Source: Holdemanella biformis DSM 3989 (GTDB lineage Bacteria > Bacillota_I > Bacilli_A > Erysipelotrichales > Erysipelotrichaceae). Taken from it: 64,000 nt of DNA. Location of the stretch: NCBI RefSeq assembly GCF_000156655.1, contig NZ_DS996843.1, forward strand, positions 205,941-269,940, written 5' to 3'. A model generated the notes under the pieces. It saw nothing but the letters and a program-made list of their open reading frames with translations. It made no database searches and was not told where the DNA came from. Below are positions 9,771 to 18,042 of this stretch, in pieces; the stretch's first letter is position 1; each line of letters begins with the position of its first letter. The translations under genes were made by a program, and so were the position numbers.

Positions 9771-9866
9771 GAGTGGTTTCCACTTTTTTTGAGTGGTTTC
9801 CACTTTTTTTGAGTGGTTTCCACTTTTTTTGAGTGGTTTCCACTTTTTTTGAGTGGTTTCCACTTT
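9771..9866. repeat. Tandem array of a 20-bp unit with a 13-bp palindrome (4.8 copies)
   Basis: The unit GAGTGGTTTCCACTTTTTTT is repeated head to tail with exact 20-bp spacing, five times, the last copy cut short. Each unit holds AGTGG-TTT-CCACT, a small hairpin followed by seven T on the plus strand, so each copy also resembles a miniature plus-strand terminator. The array begins two bases before the stop end of the AlbA_2 gene and ends about 30 bases upstream of the tsaE start. A spacing of two helical turns puts all five palindromes on one face of the DNA, as in a protein-binding array (inference). Confidence 0.95.
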
Positions 9867-11577
9867 AACACTCCTTTATTTCATAAAATACACTATTCTT
9901 AATTCTAGTTTTTTTCAACAGATTTTTATCAAATAATCTTTTTAGAGCTTTATTAGCTCCTGATATGGATGAAATATTAGTCACCTTTATAACATCTTTA
10001 GATGTAATTTTCTTATTATTCTTTAAATATTCTAATATTTCTCTATCTGTTTTATTCAAATCTTCATCTGATTCCAAAGATGAAATCAAAGATACTCCAT
10101 ACTTTTCATTTATGCTATAAGTTGTCCATCTACCATTTTGGTTTACTACCAACATTTCTTTTTTTACTAAATCAGATAAATATTTACCGACTTCAACAAC
10201 ATGTGTGTTAAGCAATAATTGTATTTTCTCATTTGTAATTTCTTTATCCATATAAGTAATGCTTAAAATCATTTGTTCTTCTGCGTTTAACAAGAAATAA
10301 TCCTCTTTAAATATTTGCGATAAATATTCTGTTATCTCTTGAGGCAATAAACTTATCATATGTAAATGCAATTCAACACATGATAAGTTTTCATTTTCTA
10401 AAAGTTCTGGTTTTCTCCAATTTTCGGCTTTCCACGTCTTTAAAATCATAGGGAATCCAGAACCAATATTCTCACCATATCCAATCATCCTCAGCATTGT
10501 TTGTATTTTAGGATTTCTCGCAACTGAATTTCCACCTTCATAAATTTCTTCAATAGATATTTTTAATCTACCTGGATTAGAAAAAATAAATTCATTATCT
10601 TTTTTAATTATCTTTAAAATTCCAGCTTGATGATAATCACAGTGAATAATACTATTCATCATTGCTTCTCGTATAGAGGCATGTACTTCTGTATCATCTT
10701 TCCGTTGAAAACCTTCCAAAACAAAAGGTCGTTTTAAATCAGACACTAACTTAGGTAATACTATCTTAATAAAATTGTAAATGTTATTTTCCCATGTTCC
10801 ATCATATGTCAAACGATCTGACCATCTTCTGTCTCCAATCAAATTTGTCATATCTAAAAAATCAAAGCGAAAATTCTCTAATCTTTCCCGTATAGAGAGA
10901 CCTTTCCCAAACATCAATAATCCCGCTAACGTCAATCCTTCTTCTTTTGTCCCTCTGTTTACAGCATATCCGCCAAGACTTCTCAAAAAGTTTTTATTAT
11001 CCAATGAATTCCATACATGATTTGGATTATGTACCTCAAATGCATTCCTATACATCTGCAAAGTATCTCCATCAATATCTTCCATTGTATAGCTTGATAA
11101 CAAGGTGCCATCGTTCCCTTCATCGCTAGCATCTCGAAAGAATGATTTTATCTCACTTTCTGTACAATGATAATCTCCTTCATAATTTCTTTTATATGTT
11201 CCTTTCATAGGATTTCCGTTTATATAAACTGGTCTATGCTTGTAATCGGCACGAGGCACATGAATTATGACAACACTTTTGCCATCAATACATTCTTTAC
11301 GAACATCTTTTTCCAACAAAATATTTGAACTTACTTTATCGCTAGAAATTGTATCCCAAAAATCTTTTATTATTTTTTCAGGACAATCTACTCCAACAAT
11401 CTCAAAATGATTGTTTTTGGATTCATCAACCCCTAGATAAATAGTTCCACCATTTGTGTTTGCAAAAGAAGAATATGTTTCCCATACAGATTTTGGTAAA
11501 GAATTTGACGCTTTTTTACATTCTACTTCTATACTCTCACCATATTGTAATTCATTCATTAGCTCATGTGGTTTCAC
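9865..11577 (-). CDS. AlbA_2 (Schlafen-like) DNA-binding / HATPase_c_4 protein
   Basis: A 570-residue protein of a widespread family annotated as ATP-binding or putative transcriptional regulator. The N-terminus has the AlbA_2 domain (GESIEVECKKAS, then FANTNGGTIYLGVDE). The middle has the C-terminal ATPase-like HATPase_c_4 region (IREAMMNSIIHCDYH and IFSNPGRL), and winged-helix segments follow. The start is a GTG behind AAAGGAGG, overlapping the rarA stop by four bases (GTGA), so it is translationally coupled to rarA. The family is not normally part of the rarA-tsa neighbourhood. Together with the repeat array at its 3' end this points to an inserted accessory gene. The function is unknown; autoregulation through the array is possible (inference). 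Confidence 0.85.
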   Translation of the reverse strand: MKPHELMNELQYGESIEVECKKASNSLPKSVWETYSSFANTNGGTIYLGVDESKNNHFEIVGVDCPEKIIKDFWDTISSDKVSSNILLEKDVRKECIDGKSVVIIHVPRADYKHRPVYINGNPMKGTYKRNYEGDYHCTESEIKSFFRDASDEGNDGTLLSSYTMEDIDGDTLQMYRNAFEVHNPNHVWNSLDNKNFLRSLGGYAVNRGTKEEGLTLAGLLMFGKGLSIRERLENFRFDFLDMTNLIGDRRWSDRLTYDGTWENNIYNFIKIVLPKLVSDLKRPFVLEGFQRKDDTEVHASIREAMMNSIIHCDYHQAGILKIIKKDNEFIFSNPGRLKISIEEIYEGGNSVARNPKIQTMLRMIGYGENIGSGFPMILKTWKAENWRKPELLENENLSCVELHLHMISLLPQEITEYLSQIFKEDYFLLNAEEQMILSITYMDKEITNEKIQLLLNTHVVEVGKYLSDLVKKEMLVVNQNGRWTTYSINEKYGVSLISSLESDEDLNKTDREILEYLKNNKKITSKDVIKVTNISSISGANKALKRLFDKNLLKKTRIKNSVFYEIKEC

Positions 11578-12935
11578 GGTTTTCCTCCTTTAGGATTTTG
11601 CTTCATCATACGATTTCTATGCACCATTGCCTTGATTTGTTTAATCTGCGCAAGACGATTTCGCACCTTCACTTCAGATCCCTGATCACTTGGTACATAA
11701 TATTCTTTACCAACTAGAGCATCTGGAAGACACTGCATATCTGTCATGTGATATTCATAATCATGTGAATACTCATATCCTTTATTATAACCTAAATCTT
11801 TCATTAGCTTTGTCGGCGCATTACGAATGTGTAAAGGCACTGGCTGATCTAATGTTTTTAGTGCATCACTTTTCGCATTATTATAAGCCACTTCTAAAGC
11901 GTTTGATTTTGGAGCCAAAGCCAAATATACAGCTGCATGCGTTAAGTGCACATTGCATTCTGGAACACCTAAATAGTGACATGCCTGATAGGCTGCCACA
12001 CAGATTTCTAAGGCTCTGGAATCTGCCATACCAATATCTTCACTAGCCATACGAACGAATCTTCTTGCGATATATAAAGGGTCTTCTCCAGCCTCTAACA
12101 TACGCGCTAACCAATATACAGCAGCCTGTACATCGGAGTTTCGTACACTTTTATGTAGAGCCGAAATAATATTATAGTGTTCCTCCCCTTTTTTATCATA
12201 CAATAACGACCTTTTTTGAAGGCACTGCTTCAAAATATCCTGTGAAACATGAATACCATCCAATTCACTTGGACTATTATAAACAACCATCTCTAATGTA
12301 TTTAAACAAAAGCGGGCATCTCCACCAGAAAATGCGGCAATCGCCTCAATGTCTTCATCCGTAATATGTATTTTTAAATTGCCTAATCCTTTTGAGCTGG
12401 AAATAGCACGAATAATCAAATCTTTTAAGTCATCCGTATTTAGACTGTTTAACACAAACACTCTACACCTAGATAAAAGGGCAGAATTAATCTCAAAACT
12501 AGGATTTTCTGTTGTAGCACCAATTAGAATGATACTTCCCTTTTCCACATAGGGTAAAAATGCATCTTGTTGCGCCTTATTAAAACGATGGATTTCATCT
12601 ACGAATAGTATTGTTTTTTGTCCCAAGGCCCTACGCGTATCGGCCTGTTTCATAACTTCCTTGATTTCTTTAATGCCACTAGTAACAGCTGAGAAATCCA
12701 CAAAATAACTCTTTGTCTGATGTGCAATAATACGTGCTAATGTCGTTTTTCCTACTCCAGGTGGACCCCAGAAAATCATCGATGTCACTTGATCATGTTC
12801 AATCATTTGCCACAAAAGATTTCCCTTGGCAACAAGCTGTTTTTGTCCCACATATTCATCCAATGTTTCCGGACGCATACGATCGGCTAAAGGCCTTGTA
12901 TCTTCTTGTATTGAAAATAGAGAATCTTGTTCCAT
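11574..12935 (-). CDS. rarA: Replication-associated recombination protein A (RarA/MgsA)
   Basis: An AAA+ ATPase of the clamp-loader-like RarA/WRNIP1 family that acts at stalled forks with single-strand binding protein. The start is MEQDSLFS behind TGGAGGAAACAT; a longer frame to 12971 has no such signal. Visible are ADRMRPETLDEYVGQ, Walker A GPPGVGKTT near residue 55, Walker B LFVDEIHRFNKAQQD, sensor ATTENPSFEIN and the C-terminal tetramerisation region (YEYSHDYEYH). At 453 residues it has usual length. It is the first gene of the minus-strand run and is coupled to the AlbA_2 gene downstream. Confidence 0.95.
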   Translation of the reverse strand: MEQDSLFSIQEDTRPLADRMRPETLDEYVGQKQLVAKGNLLWQMIEHDQVTSMIFWGPPGVGKTTLARIIAHQTKSYFVDFSAVTSGIKEIKEVMKQADTRRALGQKTILFVDEIHRFNKAQQDAFLPYVEKGSIILIGATTENPSFEINSALLSRCRVFVLNSLNTDDLKDLIIRAISSSKGLGNLKIHITDEDIEAIAAFSGGDARFCLNTLEMVVYNSPSELDGIHVSQDILKQCLQKRSLLYDKKGEEHYNIISALHKSVRNSDVQAAVYWLARMLEAGEDPLYIARRFVRMASEDIGMADSRALEICVAAYQACHYLGVPECNVHLTHAAVYLALAPKSNALEVAYNNAKSDALKTLDQPVPLHIRNAPTKLMKDLGYNKGYEYSHDYEYHMTDMQCLPDALVGKEYYVPSDQGSEVKVRNRLAQIKQIKAMVHRNRMMKQNPKGGKP

Positions 12936-12991
12936 ATGTTTCCTCCATATGTACTTTATTATACACCACACAAAAGAAAAAGTGTTTGACC

Positions 12992-14344
12992 TTAATCAAA
13001 CACCATCTTCTTTTTCTCAATTCGTCTTAAAAATACCCATCCCACAACACAAGATAAAACTTCCGTAATCACAAATGCATACCAAATCAAAGATACATCC
13101 CTATCATATTGAATGACAAGTTTTGAAAATCCCCAAGCCAAAGGTAAAATCAAAATGACTTGTCTAAGCAAGGATACAATCAAGGATTCCATACCTCCAT
13201 TCAAAGCTTGATACACACCTTGAAATGCGATATTTACACCCGCAAACAAAAAGCTAATGGATATGATTCGAACAGCACTGATGAAATATATTCTGGATTG
13301 TCCTGCATTAAATAGTGTCGCAAAAAAGTTTGGGAACAGTTCTGTAATTAGAGTACCCAAGACCATTAATACGATAGTATAGATTAAGCCATATTTAATT
13401 CCATCTTTAACACGCTTCTTATTTTGCATACCATACGAAAAGGCAATAATAGGTGTAATCGCATCTCTTAAACCGAATGCCATAAATAAGACAAATTGTT
13501 GTACTTTATAGAATAGGCCATAGGCCGTTTGTGCAGATGCATCAAATTTTAGAATTAAGTTCATCGCATATACCATGAATGACATCAATGCCTGGGCAAT
13601 TATGGCTGGAAGTCCAATGGAATAAATTTCTTTGATGATACGCTTATTTGGTTTCATATAAGTTATACCTTGATCAAATTCTTTATTTAAACGCATATGA
13701 AACACAACTAATAATAAAGCCGATAAAATTTGTCCAATAACTGTCGCATAAGCCGCTCCTTGTACACCTAAATTAAAGCCATAGATCAAGATAGGATCTA
13801 GAATCATATTGATTACGGCTCCTGCAACTTGTCCAATTGTAGAATATAAGGAGCGTCCTGTAGCTTGGAGCAGTTTTTCAAATATAGAAAAAAACACAAC
13901 GCCAAAGGATAATAGGCAACAAATTCTTAGATAGTCCTCACTCATCGATAATACAAGTGAATCACTTGTTTGAGAGGATATATAGGCTTTAATGCCAAAC
14001 AAACCGAATAATACACAAAGAACATAAATAACTGTAGCTAGAAACAAACCATTTCCGGCTACTTTAGAAGCTTTTTCACGATTTCTCTGTCCCAAAGTTC
14101 TTGCGAGTAAGGCGTTTACTCCAACACCTGTACCAATGGCTAAGGCCACCATCAACATCTGGATAGGGAAAACTAAGGTAAGTGCATTTAATGCGGCTTC
14201 ACTTCCTTCTTTCATATTTCCTACAAAGGCACTGTCAACTATGTTATAGACAGCTTGCAGGGCCATAGATAAAATCATAGGCACACCCATTTGAAGCATC
14301 AACTTATTGACTGGCTCATTTTTCATTTTGTTGTTTTCTTCCAT
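12992..14344 (-). CDS. MATE-family multidrug/cation efflux transporter
   Basis: An integral membrane antiporter of about twelve membrane segments, 450 residues, starting MEENNKMK behind AAGGAGG. Typical MATE features are [21 protein letters not shown] at the N-terminus and its mirror [17 protein letters not shown] in the second half. It is likely to export cationic compounds using a sodium or proton gradient; the true substrate is unknown. Two hairpins, each followed by a T-run, lie directly upstream, the nearer one 20-70 bases before the start. That suggests control by transcription attenuation (see the leader features). Confidence 0.9.
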   Translation of the reverse strand: MEENNKMKNEPVNKLMLQMGVPMILSMALQAVYNIVDSAFVGNMKEGSEAALNALTLVFPIQMLMVALAIGTGVGVNALLARTLGQRNREKASKVAGNGLFLATVIYVLCVLFGLFGIKAYISSQTSDSLVLSMSEDYLRICCLLSFGVVFFSIFEKLLQATGRSLYSTIGQVAGAVINMILDPILIYGFNLGVQGAAYATVIGQILSALLLVVFHMRLNKEFDQGITYMKPNKRIIKEIYSIGLPAIIAQALMSFMVYAMNLILKFDASAQTAYGLFYKVQQFVLFMAFGLRDAITPIIAFSYGMQNKKRVKDGIKYGLIYTIVLMVLGTLITELFPNFFATLFNAGQSRIYFISAVRIISISFLFAGVNIAFQGVYQALNGGMESLIVSLLRQVILILPLAWGFSKLVIQYDRDVSLIWYAFVITEVLSCVVGWVFLRRIEKKKMVFD

Positions 14345-14364
14345 TCTTTTCCTCCTTAAAATAC

Positions 14365-14417
14365 AAAAAAGTGCATTACCTACATAAGTTGGACTTACGC
14401 TTTTAAGCAACACACTT
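14365..14417 (-). promoter_or_regulatory. Leader hairpin with T-run before the MATE gene
   Basis: Arms AAGTGTGTTGC and GTAATGCACTT pair over 11 bases with three G-U pairs and are followed on the minus strand by TTTTTTG, just before the AAGGAGG of the MATE gene. The loop holds GCGTAAGTCCA (14390-14400), shared with the next hairpin and, in altered form, with the leader at 15106-15162. This is a terminator placed before a gene, so probably an attenuator or riboswitch expression platform. Guanidine-IV (mepA-type) riboswitches precede MATE genes and are one candidate; I could not confirm that motif. Confidence 0.6.
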
Positions 14418-14428
14418 TACAAAAATAT

Positions 14429-14470
14429 AAAAAAGTAGCAGAAAACTGGATTTACGCTGTTTCCGCTACT
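14429..14470 (-). promoter_or_regulatory. Second leader hairpin / terminator with the same loop motif
   Basis: GTAGCGGAAA pairs with TTTCTGCTAC (ten base pairs, one G-T) around a loop holding GCGTAAATCCAG, followed by six T on the minus strand. It lies between the kinase-like gene and the MATE gene. It may end the first transcript or form a tandem copy of the MATE leader. The loop matches the neighbouring hairpin at nine or more of the core positions. Confidence 0.6.
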
Positions 14471-14518
14471 CGTTACGAAGTGATTATATTTTTATTTTTT
14501 TAATTTGTCAAAGTAAAA

Positions 14519-15085
14519 TTACATGGCTTTTTCAATTAATTCTACACATTTATCAATACCCAAAACACCACTGTCTAAACACAATTGATAGTTTTTAGCA
14601 TCCGCCCATTTACGATCTGTGTAATATTTATAGTAAGCAATACGACGTTTATCCTTATCTTTGATTCGTTTGTCTGGCGCAAATTCATTTTGTCCATAAA
14701 CCGATACAACACGATTCTTTCGATATTCAAAGTCTGCATGAATAAATACATTCAATACGTCTTTACGATCACGAAGAATATAATCTGAGCATCTTCCTAC
14801 AATGACACAATTTCCTTTATCGGCTAATTCACAAATTACATTTCTTTGTGCAATATATAATTCGTCCGATAAGTTATATCCATAATTATTCCAAATAAAA
14901 CCAAATGTACTTGTGCTTGATGCATCTTCCCCATTTTCTTCAATATACTCTTTCGCAAAACCACTTTCTTGAGCAATTTGTTGCACAATTTCATAATCGT
15001 AATAAGCATAGCCTAGTTTTTCAGCTAATTTCTTGGCAATGGTTCTTCCGCCACTACCAAATTCACGTGTAATTGTAATTATCAT
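14519..15085 (-). CDS. Cytidylate kinase-like family protein
   Basis: A 188-residue P-loop nucleotide kinase-like protein starting MIITITREFGSGGRTIAKK, behind AGGAGGTATCTT. The glycine-rich loop GSGGRT, the DYEIVQQIAQESG segment and VIVGRCSDYIL are characteristic of the cytidylate_kin2 family, which differs from true Cmk and has no established substrate. It has its own structured leader (15106-15162) and a possible leader peptide further upstream. A loop motif shared with the MATE leaders suggests that both genes answer to the same signal (inference). Confidence 0.85.
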   Translation of the reverse strand: MIITITREFGSGGRTIAKKLAEKLGYAYYDYEIVQQIAQESGFAKEYIEENGEDASSTSTFGFIWNNYGYNLSDELYIAQRNVICELADKGNCVIVGRCSDYILRDRKDVLNVFIHADFEYRKNRVVSVYGQNEFAPDKRIKDKDKRRIAYYKYYTDRKWADAKNYQLCLDSGVLGIDKCVELIEKAM

Positions 15086-15105
15086 AAGATACCTCCTAAT
15101 ATACA

Positions 15106-15162
15106 AAAATCGAGCCTTCTACAACTGGATTTATATCCCGCAAGAAGACTCGTTGTTGTAGA
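15106..15162 (-). promoter_or_regulatory. Attenuator with alternative antiterminator pairing before the kinase-like gene
   Basis: On the minus strand CGAG-T-CTTCT pairs with AGAAG-G-CTCG and is followed by ATTTTTG, then the AGGAGG of the kinase-like gene. The loop holds ATAAATCCAGTT. Immediately upstream, TCTACAAC is a perfect eight-base complement of GTTGTAGA, which overlaps the 3' arm of the terminator. The two folds exclude each other, the hallmark of a riboswitch or attenuator. The sequence TTTTTGTATATTAGGAGG also resembles TTTTTTGTATTTTAAGGAGG before the MATE gene. Confidence 0.65.
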
Positions 15163-15178
15163 CATTTTACCAAAATTA

Positions 15179-15214
15179 TTAAGTTTTTGTAAGTAATGGT
15201 ACAGCATTTTTCAT
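15179..15214 (-). CDS. Possible 11-residue leader peptide MKNAVPLLTKT
   Basis: A short frame behind GAGGTGATGGTGT lies upstream of the attenuator. It is inside a potential stem formed by GTGATGGT and ACCATTAC. It could be a translated leader that feeds into the attenuator or a chance frame inside an aptamer. Confidence 0.3.
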   Translation of the reverse strand: MKNAVPLLTKT

Positions 15215-15295
15215 ACACCATCACCTCGCTTTTTTATACTGCACTATCTACTTATATTTTAATTCAGAACAAGTGAAAAGTAACGTAAAACATGA

Positions 15296-15324
15296 AAAAA
15301 GAATAGAATTTTTCGACCCTATTC
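15296..15324 (-). terminator. Terminator of the DUF4143 gene, a near-copy of the pyrE terminator
   Basis: The hairpin GAATAG...CTATTC with a T-run follows the last codons of the DUF4143 gene and includes its stop. Its 24 bases (15301-15324) match 16830-16853 at the end of pyrE except for one base. The two copies flank the DUF4143 gene as direct repeats. Confidence 0.85.
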
Positions 15325-16695
15325 TAAATCATCACTCAACGCTGCACATATCATATATGGTGGAATACAAATTATATTATCTTTCCTTGCAAAATTTTTT
15401 GGATGAACAATATATGGTGTTGCGATTTTCTTACCAAATAATTCTTTAAATTTATCTAAAGACGTAGCTGAATAATTCTTTGAAGATTTTACTTCGATTG
15501 GAAATACTTTTAGATTTGTTTTACTCTCATTTGATAATAAGAAATCAATTTCAATATCATTTCTATGCTTCTCCTTATTATACTTTGTATAAAAATAAAG
15601 CTTTTTCCCCATAGATGTAATCATTTGCGCAATCATATTCTCATACAACATACCTTTATTTAATGATAATTTATCATTCATGATTTGTTGATACAATCTT
15701 GAAGAACTCAACTCATTTTCACTAAATGCCAAACTCACTAATAATCCTGTATCGCCCATGTAGCATTTCACATAAGAATCGTCTTTATTTAACGCAAATC
15801 CTACATTTGGATCTGTACACCTGTAACATAAATTACAAATCATAGAATCATCTAGCCAAAATAAAGGCTCATCATACCTGTCAAAACTACGATTAGATTC
15901 TCCCAGTTCAGATAAAACAACCTTTTTTTCATGTGTAGATAAATATCCTGGGATATTCTCAAACAAAGCTGACACTCTTGAATTGTATCTTTTAGCGGCT
16001 TTCTTGATATCATCACGATAGAGTTCAAGAATATCTCTTTTTTCCACATCCGCCGCATAAAAATCTTTATTTCCGTTCTTATAAGCTTTTAATGCCTGTG
16101 GCATTCCCCCAACCAGCAAATATTCTTTAAATAAATACATAACCTTCGCATGCATTTTTTCATCTAAAGGCTTTTTCTTATCCCAACAATTTTTAATATA
16201 TTCAAATAATAATTCCTCACCCATATAGATCATGAACTCTTCAAAATCTACAGGGTACATACGAATCTTTCTTTCCTCGGATGGCAATGTAATATTTTCA
16301 ACATTTTCTTTAATCGAAATCAAAGAACCCGTTTCTAAATAATCATACCGTCCATCTTCAACCAAATATTTAATGGCTTGTCTAGCTTGAGGAAATCTTT
16401 GTATTTCATCAAATATAATCAACGATTCTCTTTTAAATAATCGAACATTCATTTCTAAAGAAATAATTTGAAAAAAAGTATCTAAATCGTTTAAATTATC
16501 AAACGCTTTAATAATCGTATTTGAAGCCTTGTTGAAATCAATTAAAACATAAGATTTGTATTCGTTTCGACCAAACTCTTCTGCCACTGTAGATTTTCCA
16601 ATACGCCTAGCCCCTTCAATCAACAATGCTTTGGATCCATTTGTTTCCTGTTTCCATTTCAAAAGTTTAGAATAAATCTTTCTTTTTATTTCCAT
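15319..16695 (-). CDS. AAA ATPase with DUF4143 (ATP-binding protein)
   Basis: A 458-residue protein starting MEIKRKIY behind AAAGGAGATATCGCG. Walker A is GARRIGKST (about 28-36) and Walker B is SLIIFDEIQRFPQA (about 90-103). The C-terminal DUF4143 half contains IEIDFLLS and PIEVKSSKNYS, a PD-(D/E)xK-like nuclease core. Members are common orphan genes in gut bacteria and have no agreed role. Here the gene lies between pyrE and its neighbours, flanked by duplicated terminators. A 34-bp repeat array covers its promoter, suggesting self-regulation and recent insertion (inference). Confidence 0.87.
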   Translation of the reverse strand: MEIKRKIYSKLLKWKQETNGSKALLIEGARRIGKSTVAEEFGRNEYKSYVLIDFNKASNTIIKAFDNLNDLDTFFQIISLEMNVRLFKRESLIIFDEIQRFPQARQAIKYLVEDGRYDYLETGSLISIKENVENITLPSEERKIRMYPVDFEEFMIYMGEELLFEYIKNCWDKKKPLDEKMHAKVMYLFKEYLLVGGMPQALKAYKNGNKDFYAADVEKRDILELYRDDIKKAAKRYNSRVSALFENIPGYLSTHEKKVVLSELGESNRSFDRYDEPLFWLDDSMICNLCYRCTDPNVGFALNKDDSYVKCYMGDTGLLVSLAFSENELSSSRLYQQIMNDKLSLNKGMLYENMIAQMITSMGKKLYFYTKYNKEKHRNDIEIDFLLSNESKTNLKVFPIEVKSSKNYSATSLDKFKELFGKKIATPYIVHPKNFARKDNIICIPPYMICAALSDDLE

Positions 16696-16719
16696 CGCGA
16701 TATCTCCTTTATATAAAAC

Positions 16720-16749
16720 ATTATACACCATACATACCGCAGTGCGCAA
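16720..16749 (-). promoter_or_regulatory. Promoter of the DUF4143 gene, -35 inside a repeat
   Basis: TATAAT at 16720-16725 and TTGCGC at 16744-16749 are separated by 18 bases on the minus strand. The -35 box is part of the nearest copy of the 34-bp repeat, so a protein bound to the array would cover the promoter. Confidence 0.6.
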
Positions 16750-16821
16750 AGTATTTTAGTACGAAATATACCGTAGTGCGCAAAGTATTTTAGTAAGAAA
16801 TATACCGCAATGCGCAAAGTA
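16734..16821. repeat. 34-bp tandem repeat, 2.6 copies, upstream of the DUF4143 gene
   Basis: Units begin at 16734, 16768 and 16802. Each contains ACCGCAGTGCGCAAAGTAT with one or two changes between copies, followed by an AT-rich spacer. The spacing is exact. The array fills the gap between the pyrE terminator and the DUF4143 promoter. Confidence 0.9.
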
Positions 16822-16825
16822 TATA

Positions 16826-16853
16826 AAAAGAATAGAATCTTTCGACCCTATTC
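16826..16853 (-). terminator. pyrE terminator
   Basis: On the minus strand GAATAG and CTATTC form a stem around GGTCGAAAGATT and run into TTTTTATA. The stem includes the pyrE stop codon. A near-identical copy ends the DUF4143 gene. Confidence 0.85.
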
Positions 16854-17507
16854 CTTAGCTCCATATTCTTCATAATATGCATCAATTCTTGATTTTAATT
16901 CAGGATCTAATTTATCTCCTAAATATTCAATCACTTCTGGCATTGATACAATAGCAGCTGTTGGGAAACCATATAATTCACTCACTTCTGTTAATGCTGT
17001 TTTTTCACCTTTTCCCTTTTCGTTACGATTTAAAGAAACCATCAATCCAACGATTTCAACATTTGCTGCACCACGAACCTTTGGTACTGTTTCTTCCATT
17101 GATTTTCCAGATGTCGTAACATCTTCAATCATAACGACACGATCACCATCTTGTAGTTTTGTTCCTAAGAAACTTCCCTTATCAGCTCCATGATCTTTTT
17201 CTTCTTTACGATCTGAACAATAACGAACTTCCATTCCATATAAATGATCTAATGCGATTGTCGTCGCAACAGCCAATGGAATTCCCTTATATGCAGGTCC
17301 GAATAATACATCGAAGTCTTTACCATATTGATTAACGATGGCCTTTGCGTAATATTCACCTAATCTTTTTAACTGGTTACCTGTAACATATCCACCCGCA
17401 TTCATAAAGAATGGGGATTTACGTCCTGATTTTAGTGTAAAATCCCCAAATTTTAACACTTTAGATTCCAACATGAAATCAATAAACTCTTTTTTATATT
17501 GTTCCAT
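16848..17507 (-). CDS. pyrE: Orotate phosphoribosyltransferase
   Basis: Transfers the phosphoribosyl group of PRPP onto orotate to give OMP in de novo pyrimidine synthesis. The 219-residue protein has the PRPP-binding motif VVMIEDVTTSGKS near residues 120-132, FGDFTLKSGRKSPFFMNAG near the start, and FGPAYKGIPLA. GTGGAGG precedes the ATG. It is monocistronic here, divergent from the CBS protein, and ends in its own terminator. No other pyr gene is in the window. Confidence 0.96.
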   Translation of the reverse strand: MEQYKKEFIDFMLESKVLKFGDFTLKSGRKSPFFMNAGGYVTGNQLKRLGEYYAKAIVNQYGKDFDVLFGPAYKGIPLAVATTIALDHLYGMEVRYCSDRKEEKDHGADKGSFLGTKLQDGDRVVMIEDVTTSGKSMEETVPKVRGAANVEIVGLMVSLNRNEKGKGEKTALTEVSELYGFPTAAIVSMPEVIEYLGDKLDPELKSRIDAYYEEYGAKE

Positions 17508-17619
17508 TTTCTTGCCTCCACTTTTATAAAAATTCTATCATATTTCTGCACAATTTCCCATAATTGTATGATTTTTAAATGATAAATATTATGGTAGTAT
17601 AAAGTTGAGGTGATAGACA

Positions 17620-18042
17620 ATGCAGGAAAATGTATTCTTTTTTCTGAAGGCTAAAAATAGTGTTAAATATTTATATGATAATATCAGTGTAGAAGATGGA
17701 CTCGCCCTCATGCGCAAGCACAAATATACGGCAATGCCCATTATTAATAAGGAAGGGGTTTATGTAGGAACCATTACAGAGGGGGATTTTCTTTGGTACT
17801 TATTAGACCATCCTTCGATTCATAAAGAAGATCTAGAACAAATGGAGATTCGTGAACTAATTCGTGGAGACTTTACGCCACCCGTTCAAATCGATGTTCC
17901 AGTCGATCAATTGTTCGCTCAATCTTTGAAACAAAACTTCGTACCCGTAGTCGATGATCGCCAAATTTTTATTGGCATTGTGACACGACAATCTATTATT
18001 CAATATTTAATGAATAATGCAGATAAATACATGCAACAATAA
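17620..18042 (+). CDS. CBS-pair domain protein, 140 aa
   Basis: Two CBS domains fill the protein: residues about 20-65 (DGLALMRKHKYTAMPIINKEGVYVGTITEGDFLW) and about 85-135 (VDQLFAQSLKQNFVPVVDDRQIFIGIVTRQSIIQYL). Such stand-alone pairs usually bind adenine nucleotides and act as cytoplasmic sensors; the partner is unknown. GAGGTGATAGACA precedes the ATG. It has its own terminator directly after the stop. It resembles CBS proteins linked to cyclic-di-AMP or AMP sensing, but the ligand cannot be read from sequence. Confidence 0.85.
   Translation: MQENVFFFLKAKNSVKYLYDNISVEDGLALMRKHKYTAMPIINKEGVYVGTITEGDFLWYLLDHPSIHKEDLEQMEIRELIRGDFTPPVQIDVPVDQLFAQSLKQNFVPVVDDRQIFIGIVTRQSIIQYLMNNADKYMQQ

Noticed and set aside
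9771-9866. CRISPR-like array
   Set aside because: Units are contiguous with no variable spacers and no cas genes are present.
9740-9871. Extended N-terminus of TsaE with repeated Lys-Trp-Lys-Pro
   Set aside because: It is a translation of the 20-bp repeat. The true start has a strong ribosome binding site at 9739 and gives family length.
16734-16821. CRISPR-like array
   Set aside because: The 34-bp period consists of repeated sequence throughout; there are no unique spacers and no cas genes.
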